This document shows, piece after piece, positions 6,503 through 14,600 of a stretch of DNA of 21,767 nt. Made by a program: the position numbers and the translations under genes. Origin of the DNA: Clostridia bacterium. GTDB lineage: Bacteria; Bacillota; Clostridia; Christensenellales; Borkfalkiaceae. Under the pieces are notes generated by a model that saw only the letters and a program-made list of their open reading frames with translations, was not told the origin of the DNA and searched no databases. Location of the stretch: positions 1 through 21,767 of the forward strand of contig JAGCMG010000076.1 of assembly GCA_017646555.1 (NCBI GenBank), given 5' to 3'. Position 1 is the first letter of the stretch. Every line of letters starts with the position of its first letter.

Positions 6503-8083
6503 ATGGGAGCAGCATTTTCTTGTTTAGGCGCGCTATTTTTGCAGTTTATAGGCGGTATTCTTAATATCTTTGTTTCCCCAATGGATAGCGTTGGTGGTAT
6601 TTTCGGTGGTATTTTTGAATCTATAAACGTAGTAGCGTACGTCCGTATAATTTCGATGTATTCGGGCGGACTTAACGTCGGCGGGTGGATAGTCGTCGTG
6701 TTAGGTATGATTTTAATGGTCGCTTTAATCGGCGCATTAGTTTGGGTTGCCGTGCATTATATCTCTAAATTTGTTCGCAGATATTTTACAAAAAAACCAC
6801 TTAATGACGATTTAATTGCAGAAGTTCGCCGTTTACAAAAAGAACTTGCATACGCTTATAAAAAAGGTTTTACTGCGCCGGGTGCGCTTATTGATGAGCC
6901 TATTGCTTACGCTCCGTCTACTGCTGTCGCAACGACGGCAACGGCTACTGCAAGTGCAAGTGATGATTCTACTGACGTTAAAGATACTTCGGAATCACGC
7001 TTTTACAAACTTATTGAAATCGATAAACTCTATCAAAGTGAAAACCCACCTATTTGGGAATTTAAGGACGATATCAATTTAGAAGAACTTTGCGACAATA
7101 TGCGTCACTGGCTTTGTAAGGAAAGAAAACTTTTCTACGAACCAAAAACCATTAGATTATTCGTATCAGCGCTCGCAACTACTCGTTTTATAATTTTACA
7201 AGGTATATCTGGTACTGGTAAAACCTCGTTACCGTATGCACTTGGTCTTTTCTTGGAAAATCCAACCACAATTGCATCAGTTCAACCGTCTTGGCGTGAT
7301 AGAACTGAAATTTTCGGTTACTTTAACGAATTTACAAAGCGTTACAATGAAACTGAAATCTTAAAAGCAATGTATGAAGCACGTTGGTCTGATAGCGTGT
7401 TCTTAACCGTTATCGACGAAGCGAATATCTCGCGTATCGAATACTATTTTGCTGAACTTTTATCTATTTACGAACTTCCTGCTCGTGAAAACTGGATTGT
7501 AAGTTTAACGTCTTCGGGCTGGGATACCGACCCTAAATTCGTTGAAAAAGGGCAAATGAAACTCCCTGAAAATATGTGGTACGTTGCTACTATCAACAAC
7601 GACGACTCGACTTTTGCCGTTTCCGATAAGGTTTACGATAGAGCAATTCCTATCAACATTAACTCTAAGGGTATTAAATTTACCCCTGACGACGAAAAGG
7701 CTAAAAACTATAAAGTTTCTTACAAAAAACTTGAAGAACTTTTCGCTGATGCTCAAGTAAAATATAAAGTTTCACAAGAAAATATTGATAAGTTTAACGC
7801 GATGGACGACTACGTTATTGAACACTTTAGATTAGCGTTTGGTAACCGTATCGTTAAGCAACTTAACGAATTCGTTCCCGTTTACGTTGCTTGTGGTGGT
7901 ACTGAAATCGACGGGCTCGACTATATTTTGGCGAACAAAATTTTAAGAAAATTTGAATCGCTTAACTTAAACTATATTCGTGATGAAATTGACGGTTATA
8001 TTGATTATCTCAACGTTCATTTCGGCGAAGAAAATATGAACGAAAGTAAAGAATACTTAAACAGACTTAAAAAGTTATTCTAA
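6503..8083 (+). CDS. Membrane-anchored McrB-like AAA+ ATPase
   Basis: A 526-residue AAA+ NTPase of the McrB/AAA_5 type. The N-terminus has a hydrophobic segment (about 5-24) and a strong membrane span (61-88). A helical stretch (100-122) and a low-complexity Ala/Thr/Ser linker (about 138-155) follow. The NTPase core has Walker A GISGTGKTS (234-242), Walker B VFLTVIDEAN with Asp305-Glu306, and sensor 1 ATINNDDS with Asn365-Asn366. An Arg in SDKVYDRA is the likely finger. ISRIEYYFAELLSIYE after Walker B is McrB-like. Classical McrB carries an N-terminal DNA-binding domain, not membrane helices, so this protein likely works at the membrane. It is flanked by two signal peptidase genes and followed by its probable partner. 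AAAAGG precedes the ATG. The ATPase call is firm; the role in surface assembly is inference. Confidence 0.85.
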   Translation: MGAAFSCLGALFLQFIGGILNIFVSPMDSVGGIFGGIFESINVVAYVRIISMYSGGLNVGGWIVVVLGMILMVALIGALVWVAVHYISKFVRRYFTKKPLNDDLIAEVRRLQKELAYAYKKGFTAPGALIDEPIAYAPSTAVATTATATASASDDSTDVKDTSESRFYKLIEIDKLYQSENPPIWEFKDDINLEELCDNMRHWLCKERKLFYEPKTIRLFVSALATTRFIILQGISGTGKTSLPYALGLFLENPTTIASVQPSWRDRTEIFGYFNEFTKRYNETEILKAMYEARWSDSVFLTVIDEANISRIEYYFAELLSIYELPARENWIVSLTSSGWDTDPKFVEKGQMKLPENMWYVATINNDDSTFAVSDKVYDRAIPININSKGIKFTPDDEKAKNYKVSYKKLEELFADAQVKYKVSQENIDKFNAMDDYVIEHFRLAFGNRIVKQLNEFVPVYVACGGTEIDGLDYILANKILRKFESLNLNYIRDEIDGYIDYLNVHFGEENMNESKEYLNRLKKLF

Positions 8084-8111
8084 TAAAATCATTAGTATTT
8101 TGCTTATTATT

Positions 8112-8145
8112 TCAAGCCTTTTGAACGCGCGTTCAAAAGGCTTGA
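8112..8145. repeat. 34-bp perfect palindrome in the gap between the ATPase and its partner
   Basis: The half-site TCAAGCCTTTTGAACGC is followed directly by its exact reverse complement. As RNA it folds into a hairpin of about 15 bp with a GCGC tip. It ends 14 bases before the ATG at 8160 and has no proper T-run, so it is either a leaky terminator, a processing or stability element, or a block on translation of the partner, whose ribosome binding site (GGTG, 8152-8155) is weak. Confidence 0.7.
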
Positions 8146-8159
8146 GACTTTGGTGATAT

Positions 8160-9740
8160 ATGGAGTTTGAAAGCAGGTTTGACCTAATTAAAGATTTATT
8201 TAAAGACGACGCTCTTTTTAAGTCAAGCGTTAAAGACGACCTTTTAGGGGAGTGGAAAATTTATCATAATTCTTCCACTAAAACAATTGACGACGTTTGG
8301 CTTACCGCGATAGAAGATGCACTTCCGCACCTTGACACTATCGTACGTAACCCGCGCCGTTTTATTGTTGTTGAAGAAGATTTAGTTGATACTTCAAGGG
8401 CGCGCTCCGTTACCGAAGAATCGGTTAAACACCTTGCTACTCACACCAATTTTATTCACGGTATCGATAAAGAACGTGATATGATTTTACCGTCTAAACT
8501 TCTTAATTCTACAAAAGAAGAAAGTTTTGAAGTTTATGAAAATCGCTTTATTTATACTCTTTTAAAGAATTTGCAAATGTTCATCCAAAAACGTTACGAC
8601 GGTATTTTGGGTTTGGCTACTCAAAACGAATATATTCGTTTAGTAGTTGATAAAACGACGCGTTTTGCAGAGGCAAACGTTTCATTAAAAATGGATAGCG
8701 TCGTTAAACTTCCTTATGATAAAGCAGTTAAAAAAGTTACGTCGGAGTCTGCTTCGTTAGAACGTTTGACAAAAATTTATAACGTTGTTAACGGGTTTAT
8801 GGCAACGCCGTTTGCACGTGAAATGGTTAGGTCTGCGCCAGTTCGTCCACCTATTCAAAGAACAAACGTAATCTTAAAAAATCAAGACTTTAAAAAGGCG
8901 CTCGCTTTATGGGAATTTTTACAAAATTACCGTGAAGACGGGTTCGAAGTCGTACCTACTGCATTTTCCGACGATATGTCTAACGACGTTAAGAACAACT
9001 ATCGTATTTTAGTGTTCTTAAACAACTTGTTCTCGCAAAGTTTTTCGGGTATTAAACTTGAAAAACTTATTGAAAAACGTGTTAAGGACGAAGACGGAAA
9101 TAAACCACTTAATCCTGAAGATTATCCACAAATTGAAGTGCCGGTTAGCGAAGTAAGATTTATTTCCGTACCGACAATGTTCACGAATAACGCTTTATCT
9201 GACGCCAGCCGTGATGAAGTTAATTCTGCTATCGATAGGGCTTTCGCTCAGTATAAAATCAATACAGAAGATGAAACGCCTGAAGAAAAAGAAAAGCGTA
9301 TTAAAAACCAAAAACTTGCCGAAGTTGCTTATAAAACCAAGGCTTTCCAAAATCACAAAAAGGAAAGGGACTTGCTTGCTAAAGAAGAACGCCGTAAAAA
9401 GCGTGAGCAACTCCGTCACGACGCCGATATTCAAGAAGTTAAATTTGAACGCGAAATGCGCGCTCAACTTAAAAAACTTGAAGAGGAAAATCGCGCTCGT
9501 ATCGAGGCTGAAATTGATGCCGTTTGCGCCCGTATGGACGAGGACGGTATTATGGAAGGTATAGAACAAGGTTACGAAGATTTTGAAAAAGAAAATCTTA
9601 CGAAAATTGCTGGTAAAATTGATAGCCTTAATGAAATTCGTGAAAGGCTTAAAACTGAAATTTTGGACGGTATAGACGAAAAAATTGACGCTATAATTAA
9701 AGCCGTTCCAAAGATTTATGAAGTAGAAGATGAAGACTAA
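8160..9740 (+). CDS. DUF2357-like (McrC-position) partner with long coiled coil, tentative
   Basis: A soluble 526-residue protein with no signal or membrane span. Its position after an McrB-like ATPase, and the motif FEVYENRFIYTLLKNL (Tyr126-Phe130 core), resemble DUF2357/DUF524-type proteins that accompany McrB-like NTPases. Those often carry a PD-(D/E)xK nuclease; here I see no D...(D/E)xK block such as the usual 'DAKYK', so a nuclease is doubtful. Residues of about 365-475 are a Lys/Glu/Arg-rich helix, very likely a coiled coil. The last 50 residues are again helical and acidic. Its stop overlaps the start of the next peptidase gene by 11 bases, tying the two in expression. I infer an adaptor working with the ATPase at the membrane. 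The family call is uncertain. Confidence 0.5.
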   Translation: MEFESRFDLIKDLFKDDALFKSSVKDDLLGEWKIYHNSSTKTIDDVWLTAIEDALPHLDTIVRNPRRFIVVEEDLVDTSRARSVTEESVKHLATHTNFIHGIDKERDMILPSKLLNSTKEESFEVYENRFIYTLLKNLQMFIQKRYDGILGLATQNEYIRLVVDKTTRFAEANVSLKMDSVVKLPYDKAVKKVTSESASLERLTKIYNVVNGFMATPFAREMVRSAPVRPPIQRTNVILKNQDFKKALALWEFLQNYREDGFEVVPTAFSDDMSNDVKNNYRILVFLNNLFSQSFSGIKLEKLIEKRVKDEDGNKPLNPEDYPQIEVPVSEVRFISVPTMFTNNALSDASRDEVNSAIDRAFAQYKINTEDETPEEKEKRIKNQKLAEVAYKTKAFQNHKKERDLLAKEERRKKREQLRHDADIQEVKFEREMRAQLKKLEEENRARIEAEIDAVCARMDEDGIMEGIEQGYEDFEKENLTKIAGKIDSLNEIRERLKTEILDGIDEKIDAIIKAVPKIYEVEDED

Positions 9741-10371
9741 AAAAGTCGCTAAAATAATCGGGTATTCAGCAGTCGGATTGACCGTTGCTTTTATCGTTTA
9801 CGTGCTTATTTGTTTTTTTACGGGTAGTATGTTAAACATTTTCGGCAATGGCATAACAACCGTCGTTACGGGTAGTATGGAGCCGACAATAAAAACAGGT
9901 TCAATCGTATCAGTTGATTTTATCGATGCTGACGAAGTTTATTCGCTAAAAACAGGCGAAACGGACGGCGCAATCGTAGTTTATAAAGGCGAAGTCGGTG
10001 GTAAAGACGCTTATATTATGCACCGTTTGATTGAAATTAAAGATAATGGAACGGTCATAACTAAAGGCGACGCGAATAACGGGCCTGACGCTCCGGTTGA
10101 TATTGAAAACATCATAGGTGTTTATAATAGAACTTTGCCGTTTTTAAGTTCGTTATCTGCGATACTTTTAACGCCGTGGGGTTTTATAATTTTAGCGTTT
10201 ATTCCGTGTTTAATCGTTATAATTATGCACCTTGTTAACGCAATTAAACTTGGCGTCAAATTAAAGATGGAAAAGGAAGAAGAAATGCGTCTTGAAAATC
10301 TTAAAAAGCAAGCGCTTGAAGAATTCCTAAAAGAAAATAACAAAGAAGATGAAACTAAAACCGACGGTTAA
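9730..10371 (+). CDS. ER-type (SipW-like) signal peptidase I, copy 2
   Basis: A 213-residue membrane serine protease. It has an N-terminal span (about 12-32), then VVTGSMEPTIKTG with Ser49. IMHRLIEI places His98 in the general-base position, which marks the SipW/ER class. Box E is TKGDANNGPD (111-120), with Asp114 and Asp120. A second span is at about 144-168 (WGFIILAFIPCLIVII), then a Lys/Glu-rich cytoplasmic tail. It is closer to the family consensus than copy 1, which has a larger exported loop and tail. The two copies may process different substrates, for example the major subunit versus the giant protein; that is inference. It overlaps the upstream partner gene by 11 bases and is the last gene before the terminator. 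Confidence 0.9.
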   Translation: MKTKKVAKIIGYSAVGLTVAFIVYVLICFFTGSMLNIFGNGITTVVTGSMEPTIKTGSIVSVDFIDADEVYSLKTGETDGAIVVYKGEVGGKDAYIMHRLIEIKDNGTVITKGDANNGPDAPVDIENIIGVYNRTLPFLSSLSAILLTPWGFIILAFIPCLIVIIMHLVNAIKLGVKLKMEKEEEMRLENLKKQALEEFLKENNKEDETKTDG

Positions 10372-10387
10372 AGCCGTCGGTTTTTTT
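10358..10387 (+). terminator. Rho-independent terminator closing the first operon
   Basis: AAACCGACGG (10358-10367) pairs with CCGTCGGTTT (10374-10383) around a 6-base loop, followed by a T-run to 10387. The stop codon of the second peptidase gene (10369-10371) lies in the loop, so translation reaches into the terminator. Confidence 0.92.
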
Positions 10388-10440
10388 CGATAAAAAGACT
10401 AAAAAATTACAAAAATAGGTTAAAAATTTTCATAGGGGTA

Positions 10441-10468
10441 TTGACAAGGCAAAGTTCTATGATATAAT
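10441..10468 (+). promoter_or_regulatory. Near-consensus sigma-A promoter of the second operon
   Basis: A perfect TTGACA (10441-10446), a 16-base spacer and a perfect TATAAT (10463-10468), with an extended -10 TG at 10460-10461. This is the best promoter in the window. The leader of about 55-60 bases contains an A/T-only palindromic stretch around 10480-10500 and no clear regulatory fold. Confidence 0.88.
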
Positions 10469-10528
10469 GTAGATGAATAGTTATATTATATAATAATATA
10501 ATGGAAATAAAACATACGGTAAACGGGA

Positions 10529-11098
10529 ATGAAAATGAAAAAAAGTTTAGTAATTAAAATAGTTGAAATTTCAGTAGTTGCACTTGCTTTATTAGTGCTT
10601 GCTTTTTCAATTTTAACACTTGCAGGTGTCGATAACGAAGAATTTACACCGTTTAATCGCGCTTATTGCACTATCAACGATGACCATTGCGAAGAGTACG
10701 GCGTGGTGAACGGCGATATGGTAATCGTTAAAGAAATTGAAAATTTAAGAGAACTTACTATCGGGGACGTCGTGGTTTTTGAAATAGAAAGTAGGGATAC
10801 TTTAAAAATGGGAAAAATCGTTGACGTCAACGTGGACCGTGGTGTGTTTTTCACTATAAGCAATTCACGTTATCACGTTGAGGCTGACGACGTAGTTGGT
10901 GTTTACGTGTTCGACGGCGAAACGATAGGTAAAGTGTGGAAAGGTTACGGCGACTTTGTTGAGTTCGTTCGTTCGGCTTGGGGTTACGTGATTTTTATAC
11001 TTATACCTGGGCTTTTACTTGTTTCGGTGCTTGCAGTCGAAATAGTGAAAATTTTACAATTAAGAAAAAGAGCAAATAATTCAAATATCGAAAAATAG
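10529..11098 (+). CDS. Catalytically dead SipW-like signal peptidase homologue
   Basis: A 189-residue membrane protein with the layout of the two peptidases: an N-terminal span (about 9-33), an exported domain, a C-terminal span (WGYVIFILIPGLLLVSV) and a basic tail. Aligned by eye with copy 2, GSMEPTIKTGS becomes HCEEYGVVNGD, so the Ser position holds Cys54. The MHRLIEI box becomes KMGKIVDV (His to Gly95). TKGDANNGPD becomes TISNSRYHVE, losing the box E Asp. The following VVGVY strand and the closing WG...IPG membrane segment are kept. It therefore looks like a pseudo-enzyme, perhaps a chaperone, substrate holder or regulator of the active peptidases. The second Met (10535) may be the true start, because GGGAA lies at the right distance from it and abuts the first. 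The fold call rests on the pairwise pattern only. Confidence 0.65.
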   Translation: MKMKKSLVIKIVEISVVALALLVLAFSILTLAGVDNEEFTPFNRAYCTINDDHCEEYGVVNGDMVIVKEIENLRELTIGDVVVFEIESRDTLKMGKIVDVNVDRGVFFTISNSRYHVEADDVVGVYVFDGETIGKVWKGYGDFVEFVRSAWGYVIFILIPGLLLVSVLAVEIVKILQLRKRANNSNIEK

Positions 11099-11137
11099 AA
11101 GTTATTTTACAAAAAGTCGTAAAAGGGTGTAGCCTAA

Positions 11138-11656
11138 ATGGATAAAACTACGAAGAAAAACTTAATAGCAAGTATTTTAGTTGCGTCGGTTTTAATCGTC
11201 GTTGTAACGGTTTCGGTTTACGCCTGGTTTATGGATAAAACGGCAAGGGTGCGTCTTACCGAAGTCCATTCGACAAATATCGGTATTACGGTAGTAGAAA
11301 ACTTAAACGCATCTAATATAGACAACTCGGGGTACGGTACGGTTTCATACATAGCAACCAGTACGAAAGACACTTCATACACTTTTACACTTTATCTAAA
11401 AGTTGCAAAGGTTGATGAAACGGGTAGTGACGCCGTGGATGGAAAGCCAACGCTTGCAAATAACCTCACTGCAAAGGCAACGGGGTTAACGGATGCGACG
11501 AAGGTGACGCTTACCACCGAATATATTGAAATAGGCAAAATAACTTTGTCGGCAGGGCAGTCAAAAGACTTTACCGTTGAATATAGGTTAAAAGACACGG
11601 CGGAGCAAATTTATTTACACGGCGATAAAGTTAGGGTAGAAATGATTGCGTCTTAA
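11138..11656 (+). CDS. Small TasA-like exported protein with SipW-type signal
   Basis: A 172-residue exported protein. A Lys-rich head and hydrophobic core (about 9-27) lead to SVYAWFMDKTARV, the same small-x-YAW cleavage region as in the 4714 and 11682 products; cleavage is expected near Ala29. The mature 140 residues are Thr-rich, without Cys, with a predicted run of beta strands (YTFTLYLKVAKV, KITLSAGQSKDFTVEYRL). That is the kind of sandwich seen in camelysin/TasA-type proteins. It is preceded by AAAGGG and sits between the pseudo-peptidase and the giant protein. It may be a minor subunit or a linker attaching the giant protein to the fibre. No named family can be given with certainty. 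Confidence 0.6.
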   Translation: MDKTTKKNLIASILVASVLIVVVTVSVYAWFMDKTARVRLTEVHSTNIGITVVENLNASNIDNSGYGTVSYIATSTKDTSYTFTLYLKVAKVDETGSDAVDGKPTLANNLTAKATGLTDATKVTLTTEYIEIGKITLSAGQSKDFTVEYRLKDTAEQIYLHGDKVRVEMIAS

Positions 11657-11681
11657 ACGCAAGTAAAAGGAAGATATTATT

Positions 11682-14600
11682 TTGAGCAAAAAAGTAACGC
11701 AAAAAAAATTGAATAACGGTACAGTTACTCAATCTGCTAAGTTAAAACTTGGTGGATGGCGTTTTGCGTTCATAATAATTTTAGCGGTAGTAGTGTTGGC
11801 AAGTTTTGCAAGCGCTACTTTTGCTTGGTATAAAGACCACCTCGTTGGAAGTGAATTCGTAACGGGGTCTTTCTTTATTGAAGAAAGTAGTTTTTCTATT
11901 GAAAAAACGGGTACTTATACCTATATTGACGACGGTATCGTGTCTAAATTTGATTTTGCACCAAAAGCCGTAACTGAAAATAATACGGTTTTAACTATAA
12001 AAGACGGCGAAGATTATAACGGCACAAGTGCGATAGCCGTTTCTAAGCCTACTTTTGAAAAAAATAGCATTTATCTTATAACCTTTAAAATTTCGGGGAC
12101 GAGTAATCTTTCGGGTTACGTTTATATTTCATATAACGGCGTGGAATATTATTCACACCAACTTATAGCAAGTAGTAACGCCTATACTATTGAATTCCGT
12201 TCGGAATTTAGTGGCGTTCACGAAATAAGGGCAGTTTGGGGTGAGCATAATGGCGAAGTTTCTATGCATAACCTTGACAATACTTGGACACAAGATAATA
12301 ATACTGGCACACACTATCGTTATTGTACGCATAGTGGTTGTTCACACGTTGCTGATTTAGAAAAGCATTATAGTTTTAGATGGAATATTGCTGACGCTAC
12401 TAATCCTTACGGCACGCATACTCATAATTGTGTGTGTGGTAAAGAGCACTCTTGCGTTGAACTTGATATAACGGCAAAGAGTAAGGTTTTATTTGACGAA
12501 ATGCCTGAAACTTCTATAACTTCTGGCAAATACTTATTATTTGAAAACGTTGAAAATCCAGTTTATAACCTTGCCGTTTTAGTTGGTTCAAACGGTCTAT
12601 CATCTGACGTAGAACTTTACGACGGTACTTATAAAGTTAGCGTTGCAACGCAAACTTCTGGCACTATAACGGCTTGGGACGGTTCTTATAAATCTTTTGC
12701 ATACGATACCAGTGATAAACTTTACGATAACGAAACCACCGTTGACGTTGAGTACGGTATTATTAAAGAAACTCTAAATAACGAATACGCTGAATGGGCT
12801 GTTCAAACGGGCGATAGAACGGTTATGGTTTATATTGCTGAACAGTTCTTCCATATTTCAAGTCAACATACTGAAAATGGGCTTTGGACAACTAATAAGC
12901 CAACTGCTAACGGGGTTGGTTATGATTTATATTCTTCAATTCTTCCACAGACAAACGGTACTGATAACGGTTGGAAAGATTTCTTGTATTTAGGTAATGC
13001 AAATCCGACGACTTTTGATGATATTTACTCTAAAACCAGTGGACTCTTTGATTTTAAGTCTAATGAATATAATCCAAAAGTAATTTCATTTAAATTACAA
13101 GGTGATTCGGTAACTGGAAAAGACGGCTCTCAGTATTTTATCGAATTTAAACTATTCACGGTAGACGAAGATAGCGTCAAGAGGTGTTATAACGTACAAA
13201 TCTGTCAATGGAACGGTACGATAACTCTTAAAAAGGGTGGTGACCCTGACGACGGTATTGGGTTAATGCCTATAACCACTTTTAGTATTAAAGATAAACC
13301 TATTGATTGTAGGCTTGTTATTGGTAACAACCTATATATTTTCTATGTTTACGACGAACAATTAAAAGATTTTAGACAAGTCAATGAACCGTTTATGCTT
13401 GACGGTAACGTCGTTGACGTTGCTATGACAGCGCTTCATAATAACCTTGATAATAGGAATTGGTTGATTAGTGAACTGCAAATCAACCCAGCGCCTGCAT
13501 ACGAACTTCAATTTGACGAATTAGTGATAATTAAAAAGAATGGCGAAAAGCAAAACGTATCGCCTAAACAATACACTAACTATTTAGACAGTTTAACCTT
13601 TGGCGGTCAAACTCTTGAATTTGCAGGTAGTAATATTTTTGCTGAGCCTGTTCCGATTATCGCTGGTCAAAGCATTTCAATTATCGCTAAACCTAAAAAA
13701 GCAGTTGAACCTACTATGTATTCCGTTGAAGGTGTTTATATAGGCGATAGAAAAATAGCAAATATCACTTATGATAATGGAGCTGAACAAGATAGAGCGT
13801 CTACTTTAACGGCGCTATTTAGTGAAGTTGCTTATAACGACGATGGGCAACGTTGTAGTATAAAAATAGTTATTGAAGAAAAGACTTTTCCTGGTCCTAA
13901 CTTAAAATTAACTATTTCGCAAAAATTCTTGTCTGTTCAAGGGCCGAAAACACCAGCAAACGGTTCTACCGTAAAAATCTTTTCAAACGGTTTTGAAAAG
14001 ACGGCGACCGTTGGTGCAAACGGCGTAGTAACCTTTACTGACGTTCCTTCAGGGGAATATATTATCAGTTGCGATGGTTATGGTTGGAGATTTAATATTA
14101 GTTCTGACGGCGAGTATACTTCAAAGTATTGCGATAGGACTTTAACCTATGTAAATTACGAAAGTTTACCGACTGCTGCCGTTGGCTCTAATTACGGTAA
14201 CATAACTTACGATAGTGGCTCTAATACTTATTCGGCAAGCATTATGCTTACTAAGGAATATGAGATTGATTATGCTACCGTTAGGCATTCTGGTGATAAA
14301 TATAATCCTGAGGTTGACCAGTCAACCTTTGCGTACGGTAACGTAATATTTAAAGACGTATTATATACTGCATACCAAGGTGACGGCGGTTTAGGTGACG
14401 GCACGTATGATAGCAATAACAACTTGATTAGCGATGCTTCTATATACGACGCAACCGGTGCTACATTAAAAATGCAAAAGGGCAATAATTATAAATACGC
14501 AATGGCAACGATTTACGACCCGATGATAAAATTCGGCACTAAAGCCAAGTACGGCGATTATTGTTACTATGAAACTGGTCGAGATATAGATTGGTGGATT

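Noticed and set aside
9211..9564. Lys-rich 117-residue frame inside the partner gene
   Set aside because: It is a same-strand shadow of the coiled-coil region, where Lys/Glu codons in another frame stay open. It has no start signal of its own.
6503..9740. A classical McrBC restriction (defence) module
   Set aside because: The ATPase has membrane segments instead of a DNA-binding domain, the partner shows no visible PD-(D/E)xK nuclease motif, and the partner gene overlaps a signal peptidase gene. Defence remains the main alternative but fits the context less well.
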